A DNA stretch of 64,000 nt. Source: Ruegeria pomeroyi (GTDB lineage Bacteria > Pseudomonadota > Alphaproteobacteria > Rhodobacterales > Rhodobacteraceae). The position numbers were made by a program, and so were the translations under genes. Positions within the stretch are counted from its first letter, which is position 1. The number at the start of each line of letters is the position of its first letter. Location of the stretch: contig NZ_JAGQAG010000001.1 in the NCBI RefSeq assembly GCF_021405525.1, positions 3,286,001 through 3,350,000 on the forward strand. Reading direction: 5' to 3'. Below are positions 1 through 8,149 of this stretch, in pieces. The notes beneath the pieces were generated by a model. That model did not search any database, was not told the DNA's origin, and was given only the letters and a program-made list of their open reading frames with translations.

Positions 1-1
1 C

Positions 2-949
2 CTGCGCCTGTGCAATTGCGAAGCGGTCGAGATGGTGATCGGCGAACCGGGCCATGAAACCACGCTGATCGTGCAGGCGGGCCGCGCCCCCATCATCAAC
101 GGGGCCGAGGAAAAGCTGATGCGCGTCGGCTGCGGTTCTGCCGCCATCGGCATGTTCGCGAAACAATGGCTGGGCCATGCCGATGACGTGGTGGTGGTCG
201 ACGACCACATCACCGGCGTGCTCAGCGAGCATCAGGCGGGCAAGATGCTCGACGTGCCGCCCACCGGCATCCGCATCAAGGGCCGCCGCTCCACCCCGGG
301 CCGCTATTTCCAGGTGGCCGATCCAGGCACCGGCTGGGGCGGCACCGATGTCGAGGACCCGCTGGTCATCCTTGATAAATTCAAGCCCGACACAGCCTGG
401 CCCGGCCTGCGGTTGATGATGGTCTCCACCACGGGCGAGCAATTCGCCTATTACGAGCTGGACGCCGATCTGGTGCCGCAGCCGGTACCGATCCCCGAGA
501 AACTGCGCGCCTCGGCGGAACTGATCGCGGAAAACTGCGAACCCTCGGTCTGTTCGGTCCTGTTCATGGGCGGCGCGGGCGGCTCCTTGCGCGCGGGCGT
601 GACAGAGAACCCGGTGCGGCTGACCAAATCGGTGAAATCCTCGCTCACCCATGTGTCCTGCGGCGGGGCGGCGGCCTATGTCTGGCCCGGCGGCGGCATC
701 ACCGTGATGGTTGACGTGACCGAGATGCCCTCGAATTCCTTCGGTTATGTGCCCACGCCCGCGCTGGTGGCCCCCATCGAGTTTACCATGCGGGTCAGCG
801 ATTACGGCACGCTCGGCGGCCATGTCAGCGAAATCAAACCGGTGGCCCAAGTGGTTTCGGAACGCGACCGCAAGCTGGGCAAGCGCGACACCCAGCCGGA
901 CCCCAACGCGCGCGAGAATTACCGCTGGTCGCGGGGGGAGGACGAATGA
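2..949 (+). CDS. 6-hydroxynicotinate reductase-like protein (5' end outside window)
   Basis: The reading frame is already open at base 2, so the N-terminus lies to the left; about 315 C-terminal residues are visible. The sequence resembles proteins annotated as 6-hydroxynicotinate reductase: VGCGSAAIGMFAKQW, then a DDHITGVLSEHQAGK stretch, GRRSTPGRYFQVA, a glycine-rich GGAGGSLRAGVT, and YVWPGGGIT followed by GYVPTPALVAPIEF. In Eubacterium barkeri this enzyme reduces 6-hydroxynicotinate to 1,4,5,6-tetrahydro-6-oxonicotinate using ferredoxin. The iron-sulfur part expected upstream is not in view. The stop overlaps the next start (ATGA), so it is translationally coupled to the UPF0280 gene. Family assignment is fairly secure; the true substrate here is inference. 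Confidence 0.72.
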   Translation: MRLCNCEAVEMVIGEPGHETTLIVQAGRAPIINGAEEKLMRVGCGSAAIGMFAKQWLGHADDVVVVDDHITGVLSEHQAGKMLDVPPTGIRIKGRRSTPGRYFQVADPGTGWGGTDVEDPLVILDKFKPDTAWPGLRLMMVSTTGEQFAYYELDADLVPQPVPIPEKLRASAELIAENCEPSVCSVLFMGGAGGSLRAGVTENPVRLTKSVKSSLTHVSCGGAAAYVWPGGGITVMVDVTEMPSNSFGYVPTPALVAPIEFTMRVSDYGTLGGHVSEIKPVAQVVSERDRKLGKRDTQPDPNARENYRWSRGEDE

Positions 950-1815
950 CCGGAGCTGTCGCCGCCCTGCTGCCCGATGGCAAACGGCTGCATTTGCAGC
1001 ACGGGCCCATTGACCTGATCATCGGGGCCGAGGGCGGACCGGGCGCGCGAAAGGCCGCGTTTGCCGCCGCAACCGCGCGGTTCCAGACGGTGCTGGAGGA
1101 ACTGGTCGGTGAACTGCCGCTCCTGAAAACCGAACTCACCCCCGATGCGCCCCTGCCCCGTGGCCCGGTGGCCCGGCGCATGGACGCCACCTGCCGCCCG
1201 CTGATGGCGTTGCGCCTCACCCGCATGGCCGCCGTTGCCGGTGGTGTGGCCGACGAGGTGCTGGCCGCGATGCTGGCCGCCGCGCCGCTGATCCGCGCCT
1301 ATGTGAACAACGGCGGCGATATCGCCCTGCACCTGAGGGGCGAGGCTCGTTTCACCCTCGCCATAGCCACGCCCGACGGGCACGACCTTGGCCGCATCTC
1401 GGTCGGCGCCAGCGACGGGATCGGCGGCATCGCCACCTCGGGTCTGGGTGGCCGCAGCCTCAGCCTCGGCATCGCCGAGAGCGTCACGGTTCTGGCCCGT
1501 AGCGCCGCCGCCGCCGATGCCGCCGCGACGCTGATCGCCAACGCGACCGACCTGCCCGGCCACCCCGCGATCCGCCGCGCACCAGCCAAAACGGTGAAGG
1601 ACGACAGCGATCTGGGCCACCGCCCCGTTGTCACCCATTGCGGCGCCCTTGCCCGCAACGAGGTCTTGCATGCCCTTGAAAACGGGCAGAAACTGGCAAG
1701 TGAATTGATCGCCGCCGGACACATTCGTGCCGCCCATCTGTCCTTGCGCGGACAGGCCCGCCATGCCGGCGCCATCCCCGTGACCGCCCCTGAAAGGAGC
1801 CTTGCCCTTGCCTGA
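946..1815 (+). CDS. UPF0280 family protein (ApbE superfamily)
   Basis: This 289-residue protein belongs by eye to the UPF0280 family, an uncharacterised branch of the ApbE (flavin transferase) superfamily. Visible marks are GPIDLIIGAEG near residue 25, a central GGDIALHL segment typical of the family, and a later GIGGIATSGLGGRS stretch. It has no signal peptide or membrane segment. It starts in the stop codon of the reductase gene, and its own 3' end overlaps the next gene by 14 bases, so it sits inside one operon. Because ApbE proteins attach FMN covalently, a maturation role for the neighbouring reductase is possible, but this is inference. Confidence 0.7.
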   Translation: MTGAVAALLPDGKRLHLQHGPIDLIIGAEGGPGARKAAFAAATARFQTVLEELVGELPLLKTELTPDAPLPRGPVARRMDATCRPLMALRLTRMAAVAGGVADEVLAAMLAAAPLIRAYVNNGGDIALHLRGEARFTLAIATPDGHDLGRISVGASDGIGGIATSGLGGRSLSLGIAESVTVLARSAAAADAAATLIANATDLPGHPAIRRAPAKTVKDDSDLGHRPVVTHCGALARNEVLHALENGQKLASELIAAGHIRAAHLSLRGQARHAGAIPVTAPERSLALA

Positions 1816-2389
1816 CCTGATCCTCAGAAAAACCGTCTCGGCACTGGAAGAGATCTGGCACGAGGGCGGCCCGGTGGCCGCAACCCCGCTGCGCCGGGCC
1901 TCGGTCATGAGCATCCTCAAGAACCCCTTTGCCGGGCGGTATGAACCCGAGATCCAGGGGTTCATGGAGGATCTCAAACCCCTAGGCCTGAGCATGGCGC
2001 AACAGCTTCTGGACATGCTCGGCGGGCCGGAACAAATCGAGGGCTATGGCAAGGGCGCCCTGATCGGCGAGGCGGGAGAGCTGGAACATGGCGCGCTCTG
2101 GCATGCGCCGGGGGGCTATGCGATGCGGCAGCTCTTGGGCACCGCCAATGCCATCGTGCCCTCGTCGAAAAAGGTGGGCGGTGTCGGCGCCCGGCTGGAC
2201 GTGCCGATCACCCATATCAACGCCTCTTACGTGCGCAGCCATTTCGACAGTATGGAGGTCGGCTGTAACGATGCGCCCCGCGCCGACGAGATGGCGCTGG
2301 TGCTGGTGATGAGCACCGGTCCACGGGTGCATTCCCGCGCGGGCGGGCTGGAGGCATGGCAGATCAAGGGAGAGGACGGGCTGAGATGA
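1802..2389 (+). CDS. Amino acid synthesis family protein, copy A
   Basis: This 195-residue cytoplasmic protein belongs to the family named 'amino acid synthesis' (PF06684), whose activity is not established. Shared marks are KNPFAGRY near residue 43, GKGALIGEAGELEHGA near residue 82, NAIVPSSKK, then YVRSHFDSMEVGCNDAPRA. A TTG start at 1802 is chosen because GGAG lies just upstream; a second TTG at 1808 is also possible. The start overlaps the UPF0280 gene. The next gene is a diverged paralogue that begins in this gene's stop codon, which suggests the two act together. The family name should not be read as a function. Confidence 0.7.
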   Translation: MPLPDLILRKTVSALEEIWHEGGPVAATPLRRASVMSILKNPFAGRYEPEIQGFMEDLKPLGLSMAQQLLDMLGGPEQIEGYGKGALIGEAGELEHGALWHAPGGYAMRQLLGTANAIVPSSKKVGGVGARLDVPITHINASYVRSHFDSMEVGCNDAPRADEMALVLVMSTGPRVHSRAGGLEAWQIKGEDGLR

Positions 2390-2967
2390 CCAAGATCCGC
2401 AAGATCGCTGTATTCATTGAGGAAACCCGGATCGAGGCCGGGCGCGAGATATCCCCGCCCACCCGCAAGGCGGTGGCCGTGGCGGTGATCGAGAACCCGT
2501 TTGCCGGGCGCTATGTCGAGGATCTGACCGAGCTGATGGACACCGGTGCCGAGCTGGGCGCTCTGTTGGGCGAGCGCTGCGTTCAGGCGCTGGGGATCGC
2601 GCCCGAGCAGGCCGAAAGCTATGGCAAGTCCGCGATGGTGGGCGAGAATGGCGAGTTGGAACATGCCGCCGCAATCCTGCATCCGAAACTGGGCGCGCCC
2701 CTGCGCAAGGCGGTGGAAAAAGGTGCGGCGCTGGTGCCCTCGTCCAAGAAGATGGGCAGCCCGGGACAGGTGCTGGACGTACCGCTGGGCCACAAGGACG
2801 CCGCCTATGTCCGCAGCCATTTCGACGGGATCGAGGTGCGACTGAACGATGCGCCGCGCGCCAACGAGATCATGGTGGCGGTTGCCGTTACCGACAGCGG
2901 CCGCCCGCTGCCGCGTGTCGGCGGGCTGACCCATGACGCGGCCGAAGGCAAGGACGGCCTGAGATGA
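2386..2967 (+). CDS. Amino acid synthesis family protein, copy B
   Basis: This is a 193-residue paralogue of the preceding gene, with the same landmarks: IENPFAGRYVEDL, GKSAMVGENGELEHAAA, ALVPSSKKMG, YVRSHFDGIEVRLNDAPRA. The ATG at 2386 overlaps the previous stop (ATGA), and an in-frame ATG at 2356 inside copy A is rejected for that reason. The paralogues differ most at their N- and C-termini. The pair may form a heteromer, but nothing in the sequence proves it. It is followed after about 90 bases by a periplasmic binding protein gene, placing the pair between the reductase and a transporter. Confidence 0.7.
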   Translation: MTKIRKIAVFIEETRIEAGREISPPTRKAVAVAVIENPFAGRYVEDLTELMDTGAELGALLGERCVQALGIAPEQAESYGKSAMVGENGELEHAAAILHPKLGAPLRKAVEKGAALVPSSKKMGSPGQVLDVPLGHKDAAYVRSHFDGIEVRLNDAPRANEIMVAVAVTDSGRPLPRVGGLTHDAAEGKDGLR

Positions 2968-3059
2968 GCCTCGCGGCCTGCCCCACGGGCGGGCCGCCCA
3001 GTCAGAGGCCGGGGCAACCGGCCCGTTTGAGACCAACAGATCAACCGGAGGGAAATGAC

Positions 3060-4274
3060 ATGACACTGATCAGACGTACCGTTCTGGGCGCTCTGGCCGC
3101 ATTGCCGCTGGCGGCACTGATGCCACAGATCGCCCGCGCGGCCGATACCATCGTGCTGGGCGAGGTGAACAGCTATACCCGCCTGCCCGCCTTTACCGAG
3201 CCTTACAAGAAGGGCTGGGAACTGGCCATTGAGCAGATCAACGCCGCTGGCGGCGTGCTGGGCAAGGACCTTGTCGTGGTCAGCCGCGACGATACCGGCG
3301 ACCCGGCCACCGCCATCCGCATCGCCGAAGAGCTGATCGCCAAAGAAGGCGCGGTGATGATCTTTGGCACCTTCCTGTCCAATATCGGGCTGGCGGTCGC
3401 GGATTTCGCGAACCAGAAGCAGGTGTTCTTCCTTGCCTCCGAGCCACTCTCGGACGCGCTCGTCTGGTCCAAGGGCAACAAATATACCTATCGCCTGCGC
3501 CCCTCGACCCATATGCAGGCCGCCATGCTGGCCGAACAGGCGGCCAAGCTGGATGCGGTGAAATGGGCCACGGTGGCGCCCAACTATGCCTATGGTCAGG
3601 ACGCGGTCGCGGCCTTCAAGGCGGAACTGACACGCCTGCGTCCCGATGTGGAATTTGTCGAAGAGCAGTGGCCGCCGGTCTTCAAGATCGACGCAGGCCC
3701 CACCGTGCGCGCGCTTGAGGCATCGAAGCCTGACGCGATCTATAACGTCACCTTTGGCGGTGATCTTGCCAAGTTCGTGCGCGAAGGCTCTCTGCGTTAC
3801 CTGTTCGACGACCGCCCGGTGGTGTCGCTGCTGACGGGCGAGCCCGAGTATCTCGAGCCGCTTCAGGGCGAGACGCCGAATGGCTGGATCGTCACCGGCT
3901 ATCCCTCGACCGATATCGACACGCCCGAGCACAAGGCATTCGCCGAGGCCTATATGGCCAAGTTCGGCGAAGCGCCCAAGACCGGCTCGATCGTGGGTTA
4001 CAACTCGGTTCTGTCGATTGCCGCAGCGATCACCAAGGCCGGATCGACCGACACCGAGGCGATGCTGGCCGCGATGGAAGGTCTGGAAGTGAGCAGCAGC
4101 CCGACCGGCCCGTTCATGTTCCGCGCCGCCGACCACCAGTCGACCATGGGCGCCTATGTGGGCAAGACCGCGCTGGTCGATGGCCAGCCCAAGATGGTGG
4201 ATTGGACCTATGCCGATGGCGCGGCCTATCTGCCCTCCGAGGAAGAGGCCGCCAAGCTGCGCCCGGCGGAGTAA
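3060..4274 (+). CDS. ABC transporter substrate-binding protein, branched-chain amino acid type
   Basis: This 404-residue protein is a periplasmic binding protein of the LivJ-like Peripla_BP_6 class. The N-terminus has a twin-arginine-like signal (LIRRTVLGALAALPLAAL) with a probable cut after ARA. The mature part shows GEVNSYTRLPAFTEPYKKGW, LAIEQINAAGGVLGKDL and DDTGDPATAIRIAEELI, all typical of the fold. The ATG at 3060 has a good GGAGGG upstream; a longer in-frame start at 2964 is rejected. It delivers ligand to the permease and ATPases encoded next. Ligands in this class range from amino acids to aromatic acids; a nicotinate-like ligand is inferred only from the neighbours. Confidence 0.88.
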   Translation: MTLIRRTVLGALAALPLAALMPQIARAADTIVLGEVNSYTRLPAFTEPYKKGWELAIEQINAAGGVLGKDLVVVSRDDTGDPATAIRIAEELIAKEGAVMIFGTFLSNIGLAVADFANQKQVFFLASEPLSDALVWSKGNKYTYRLRPSTHMQAAMLAEQAAKLDAVKWATVAPNYAYGQDAVAAFKAELTRLRPDVEFVEEQWPPVFKIDAGPTVRALEASKPDAIYNVTFGGDLAKFVREGSLRYLFDDRPVVSLLTGEPEYLEPLQGETPNGWIVTGYPSTDIDTPEHKAFAEAYMAKFGEAPKTGSIVGYNSVLSIAAAITKAGSTDTEAMLAAMEGLEVSSSPTGPFMFRAADHQSTMGAYVGKTALVDGQPKMVDWTYADGAAYLPSEEEAAKLRPAE

Positions 4275-4284
4275 CGCCCTGAAA

Positions 4285-4309
4285 CCCGAGGGGCCATGCG
4301 CCCCTCGGG
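4285..4309 (+). promoter_or_regulatory. Intercistronic hairpin after the binding-protein gene
   Basis: A 10-bp perfect stem (CCCGAGGGGC / GCCCCTCGGG) with a 5-nt loop sits 11 bases after the binding-protein stop. No T-run follows, so it is not a good terminator. Hairpins here commonly stabilise binding-protein mRNA relative to the permease genes. Confidence 0.6.
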
Positions 4310-4340
4310 ACCCTGACCTGACCAGAGGAAGACCGGCCTG

Positions 4341-6185
4341 ATGGGCTTTTATCTCGCACAATTGCTGACGGGACTGGCGAACGCGTCCTCGCTGTTCCTG
4401 ATCGCGTCGGGCCTGTCGATCATCTTCGGCGTGACCCGGATCGTGAACTTCGCCCATGGCTCGTTCTACATGCTGGGGGCCTATCTGGCCTATACGCTGG
4501 TGACCACGTTACAGGGCGGCATCCCGGGCTACTGGTTCAGCGTGCTGGCGGCGGCGGTGCTGGTGGGCGGCATCGGGCTGGTGGTCGAACTGACCATCCT
4601 GCGCCGCATCTACCGGGCGCCGGAACTGTTTCAGCTGGTCGCCACGTTTGGCGTCGTGCTGATTGTACAAGACGCGACGCTGGCGATCTGGGGGGCCGAG
4701 GACCTGCTCGGCCCACGCGCGCCCGGTCTGGATCGCGCGGTGCGCCTGATGGGCGAACCAATCCCTGAATACGATCTGGCGCTGATCGCCATCGGCCCCG
4801 CCGTGCTGGCGGCGATCTGGCTGGTATTCCACCGCACCCGCTGGGGCGTGCTGGTGCGCGCGGCCACGCAAGACCGCGAGATGGTGGGCGCCCTCGGTGT
4901 CAATCAGGCCTGGCTGTTCTCGGCCGCCTTCGTGCTGGGCTCGGCGCTGGCCGGGCTGGGTGGCGCATTGCAAATTCCGCGCGAGGCGGTGTCGCTGCAA
5001 ATGGACCTGTCGATCATCGGCGAGGCCTTTGTGGTGGTGGTGATCGGCGGCATGGGCAGCGTCACGGGGGCCTTTGTCGCCGCTGTGCTGATCTCGGTCC
5101 TCAATGCATTCGCGATCCTGATCTTTCCGCAGGTCTCCATCGTGCTGCCCTTTGTCGTGATGGCGGCGGTGCTGATCGTGCGGCCCTATGGGCTGTTCGG
5201 CCGCCCCGGCAGCGAGCATGGCGGCGCGGAAGAGCCGGAACAGCCGCTGCGCCTCTTGGACCAGAGATCGACCATGGTGCTGCTGGCGCTGGTGGCGATG
5301 CTGGCCTTCAGCCCGGCGGTGGTGTCGGATTTCACCACCATCCTGCTGGTCGATGTGATGGTGGCGACCCTCTTTGCGGTGTCCCTGCATTTCATGATGG
5401 GCATCGGCGGCATGGTCAGTTTCGGGCATGCGGCCTATTTCGGCGTCGGCGCCTATGCGGCGGCAATGGCGGTCAAGATGCTGGGCTGGGGCATGTTGCC
5501 CGCCATGGCGCTGGGGCCGGTGGCGGCGGCGCTGGCAGCGCTGTTCTTTGGCTGGTTCTGTGTGCGCCTGTCCGGCGTCTATCTGGCGATGCTGACCATG
5601 GCGGCGGCACAGATCCTGTGGGGCGTCACCTTTCAGTGGCAGGAGGTCACCGGCGGTGACGACGGCATTCTGGGAGTCTGGCCCGCCGAATGGGCCTCGT
5701 CCGACCGGGTCTATTTCTATCTGGCGCTGGTCCTGTGCCTGGGCGGTATCTGGCTGCTGAGACGCGTGGCGCATTCGCCCTTTGGCTATACCCTGCGCGG
5801 GGTGCGCGACAGCCGTATCCGGGCCGAAGCCATTGGCATCGACACCAGGTTCCACCAATGGATGGGCTTTACCCTGGCCGGAACGCTGGCGGGGCTGGCG
5901 GGCGCGGTCTTCGTGTTCTCCAAGGGCTCGGTGTTCCCCGACGCGCTCAGCATCGGGCACAGTATCGACGGGCTGATCATGGTCCTGCTGGGCGGCATCC
6001 ATGCGCTGGCGGGGCCGGTCTATGGCGCCATGGCGATGGTGCTGATCGAGGATTGGGTCAGCCGGCTCGATTACTGGCGCTTCATCTTCGGCGGCATCAT
6101 CCTGACGGTGGTCCTGCTGGCGCCTGACGGGATCGCGGGCGGTGTCCGGCGGCTGATCCAGCTGGTGCGGAGGGATGCGGCATGA
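4341..6185 (+). CDS. Fused LivH-LivM ABC permease
   Basis: This 614-residue membrane protein joins the two permeases that are normally separate genes. Residues 1-290 are LivH-like (ASGLSIIFGVTRIVNFAHGS near the start; EAFVVVVIGGMGSVTGA in the EAA loop region). A short charged linker around residues 290-305 follows, then a LivM-like half (GIGGMVSFGHAAYFGVGAYA near residue 355; a second loop IDGLIMVLLGGIHALAGPVYG near residue 540). Many hydrophobic segments are visible in both halves. It would form the whole inner-membrane channel of the importer. Its stop overlaps the ATP-binding gene (ATGA), so the subunits are coupled. Confidence 0.9.
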   Translation: MGFYLAQLLTGLANASSLFLIASGLSIIFGVTRIVNFAHGSFYMLGAYLAYTLVTTLQGGIPGYWFSVLAAAVLVGGIGLVVELTILRRIYRAPELFQLVATFGVVLIVQDATLAIWGAEDLLGPRAPGLDRAVRLMGEPIPEYDLALIAIGPAVLAAIWLVFHRTRWGVLVRAATQDREMVGALGVNQAWLFSAAFVLGSALAGLGGALQIPREAVSLQMDLSIIGEAFVVVVIGGMGSVTGAFVAAVLISVLNAFAILIFPQVSIVLPFVVMAAVLIVRPYGLFGRPGSEHGGAEEPEQPLRLLDQRSTMVLLALVAMLAFSPAVVSDFTTILLVDVMVATLFAVSLHFMMGIGGMVSFGHAAYFGVGAYAAAMAVKMLGWGMLPAMALGPVAAALAALFFGWFCVRLSGVYLAMLTMAAAQILWGVTFQWQEVTGGDDGILGVWPAEWASSDRVYFYLALVLCLGGIWLLRRVAHSPFGYTLRGVRDSRIRAEAIGIDTRFHQWMGFTLAGTLAGLAGAVFVFSKGSVFPDALSIGHSIDGLIMVLLGGIHALAGPVYGAMAMVLIEDWVSRLDYWRFIFGGIILTVVLLAPDGIAGGVRRLIQLVRRDAA

Positions 6186-6955
6186 CCCCGGTTCTTGAGG
6201 TACGCGGCCTGTCCAAGGCCTTTGGCGGGGTGCAGGCGGTCGACGATGTCAGCTTTGAGTTGCGACAGAGCGAGTTCCTTGCCCTGATCGGCCCCAATGG
6301 CGCGGGCAAGACCACCTGTTTCAACATGCTCAACGGCTATCTGCCGCCCAGCGCGGGTTCGGTCAAACTGAACGGGCGCGAGCTGATCGGCACCCCGCCG
6401 CGCCGGATCTGGCGCTTGGGGGTCGGGCGCACCTTTCAGATTACCGCGACCTTTTTGTCGATGACGGTGCGGGAGAATGTGCAGATGGCGCTGATCTCGC
6501 ATCACCGCCGGGTCTATGACCTGTTCTCGCGGGCGACGCGGATGTATCTGGACGAGGCGATGGCGCTGCTCGATCTGGTGTCGATGCGCGAACAGGCGGA
6601 CCGGCCGTGTTCGGAACTGGCCTATGGCGACCTGAAACGGCTGGAACTGGCGATTGCGCTGGCGCATGAACCGGCGCTTTTGCTGATGGACGAACCCACT
6701 GCCGGCATGGCCCCGTCCGAGCGCGTGGCGCTGATGGCGCTGACAGCGGATATCGTGGCGCGCGGGCATGTCTCGGTCGTGTTCACCGAACATGACATGG
6801 ACGTGGTGTTCGCCCATGCCCACCGGATCCTTGTGCTCAATCGCGGCCGGTTGATCGCCGAAGGCACAGGCGCCGAGATCCGCGCCAACCCGCTGGTGCA
6901 AGAGGTCTATCTGGGCGGTGGCCGCCTGTTCGAGAAGGAGCGCGGCAATGCTTGA
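6182..6955 (+). CDS. ABC transporter ATP-binding protein, LivG type
   Basis: This 257-residue ATPase has Walker A GPNGAGKTT near residue 36, Walker B LLLMDEPTAGM, and the switch histidine in FTEHDMDVV. The signature is noncanonical, CSELAYGDLKRLELA in place of the usual LSYGQ, though position and flanking residues fit LivG proteins. It powers the importer with the fused permease and LivF. It starts in the permease stop codon and overlaps livF by eight bases. Confidence 0.9.
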   Translation: MTPVLEVRGLSKAFGGVQAVDDVSFELRQSEFLALIGPNGAGKTTCFNMLNGYLPPSAGSVKLNGRELIGTPPRRIWRLGVGRTFQITATFLSMTVRENVQMALISHHRRVYDLFSRATRMYLDEAMALLDLVSMREQADRPCSELAYGDLKRLELAIALAHEPALLLMDEPTAGMAPSERVALMALTADIVARGHVSVVFTEHDMDVVFAHAHRILVLNRGRLIAEGTGAEIRANPLVQEVYLGGGRLFEKERGNA

Positions 6956-7649
6956 GATCGACAGCCTCACCGCCCGATATGGGCGCGCGCAAATCCTGAA
7001 CGGCGTGTCCCTGACACTGGGCCGCAACGAGGTGGTGGCGCTGTTGGGCCGCAACGGCGCGGGCAAATCCACCACCATGAAATCGGTGATGGGGCTGGTG
7101 CGCCAGACCGGCGGCAGCATCCGCCTTGACGGTGCGAACATCCTGGGCCGGGCGTCGCATCTGATCTGCCGCGCCGGGATCGGTTATGTCCCCGAAGACC
7201 GGCGCATCTTTGGCGAGTTGACGGTCGAGGAAAACCTCGAAGTGGGCCGCCGCCCCGCTCGTGAGGGTGCGCCGCAATGGACCACCGACCACCTGTTCCA
7301 ACTGTTTCCCAACCTCGCCGAGCGCCGCCAGAACCTGGGGAAGCAACTGTCGGGGGGCGAGCAGCAGATGCTGAGCATCGCCCGCACCCTGATGGGCAAC
7401 CCTTCGCTGGTGCTGCTGGACGAACCCAGCGAAGGGATCGCCCCGGTGATCGTCGAGCAGATGGCCAATGTCATATCGGAGCTGAAACGCGAGGGGCTGT
7501 CGGTGCTGCTGTCCGAACAGAACCTGCATTTCGCGCGCGAAGTGTCGGACCGGGCCTATATCATCGAAAAGGGCACCATGCGCTACGAGGGCGATTTTGC
7601 CGATCTCGACGCCCGCCCCGAGGTCTCGGCACAGTATCTGGCGGTCTGA
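6948..7649 (+). CDS. ABC transporter ATP-binding protein, LivF type
   Basis: This 233-residue ATPase has Walker A GRNGAGKST, signature LSGGEQQMLSIA, Walker B LVLLDEPSEG and a glutamine-type switch (LLSEQNLHFA) usual for LivF. The ATG at 6948 is preferred over an in-frame ATG at 6918 because it gives the conserved MLEIDSLTARYG start and only an 8-base overlap with livG. It completes an importer in the order binding protein, fused permease, LivG, LivF. Confidence 0.9.
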   Translation: MLEIDSLTARYGRAQILNGVSLTLGRNEVVALLGRNGAGKSTTMKSVMGLVRQTGGSIRLDGANILGRASHLICRAGIGYVPEDRRIFGELTVEENLEVGRRPAREGAPQWTTDHLFQLFPNLAERRQNLGKQLSGGEQQMLSIARTLMGNPSLVLLDEPSEGIAPVIVEQMANVISELKREGLSVLLSEQNLHFAREVSDRAYIIEKGTMRYEGDFADLDARPEVSAQYLAV

Positions 7650-7711
7650 CGGTTGTGACCTGCCTGCCCTTGCGGTAAGGCGGGTCATTGCAAATTCCGG
7701 TGCACAGGGTG

Positions 7712-8149
7712 ATGGACGACACGGCGCAACACGGGGCAGAGCCCTATCGGCTGGACGATCAGGTGGGCTATCTGCTGCGGCTGGCCAGCCAGCGTCATGC
7801 CGCGATCTTTCAGTCGCAGACCATCGAGGGGCTGACCGCGACCCAGTTCGCCGCGCTGGTGCGGCTGTCCGAACATGGCAAATGCTCGCAAAACCAGCTG
7901 GGCCGACTGGCCGCGATGGACGTGGCCACGATCAAGGGCGTGGTCGATCGGCTGCGGCAGAAGGGGCTGACGCTGGCCGAGCCCGATCCGGGCGACAAGC
8001 GGCGGATGCTGATCTCGCTCTCGCCGCAGGGCGCGGCCCTGGTGGCCCGGATGAAGGACGCGGGCGCACGCATCACCGCCGACACGCTCGCCCCCCTGTC
8101 CCCCACCGAACAGCGCAGCTTTCTCAGGCTGCTGGCCAAGCTGTCATGA
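7712..8149 (+). CDS. MarR family transcriptional regulator
   Basis: This 145-residue protein has a winged-helix MarR domain: LTATQFAALVRL, then QNQLGRLAAMDVATIKGVVDRLRQ as the recognition region and DPGDKRRMLISLSPQG as the wing. An ATG at 7712 is used; a TTG at 7688 with AAGG upstream would add eight residues. It follows the transporter on the same strand and converges with the CoA-transferase, overlapping it by six bases. MarR regulators of this kind often respond to aromatic acids. Its likely operator is the palindrome pair at 10482-10507, an inference from location and symmetry. Confidence 0.85.
   Translation: MDDTAQHGAEPYRLDDQVGYLLRLASQRHAAIFQSQTIEGLTATQFAALVRLSEHGKCSQNQLGRLAAMDVATIKGVVDRLRQKGLTLAEPDPGDKRRMLISLSPQGAALVARMKDAGARITADTLAPLSPTEQRSFLRLLAKLS

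Noticed and set aside
919-2016. A 365-residue minus-strand frame across the UPF0280 gene
   Set aside because: Composition is typical of antisense in GC-rich DNA, and the plus strand shows coupled genes with ribosome sites.
1802-2967. Assigning amino acid biosynthesis from the family name
   Set aside because: The name has no biochemical support known to me, and the neighbourhood looks catabolic.
4285-4309. Hairpin after the binding-protein gene as a full terminator
   Set aside because: No T-run follows, and the permease gene downstream lacks its own obvious promoter, so read-through is expected.
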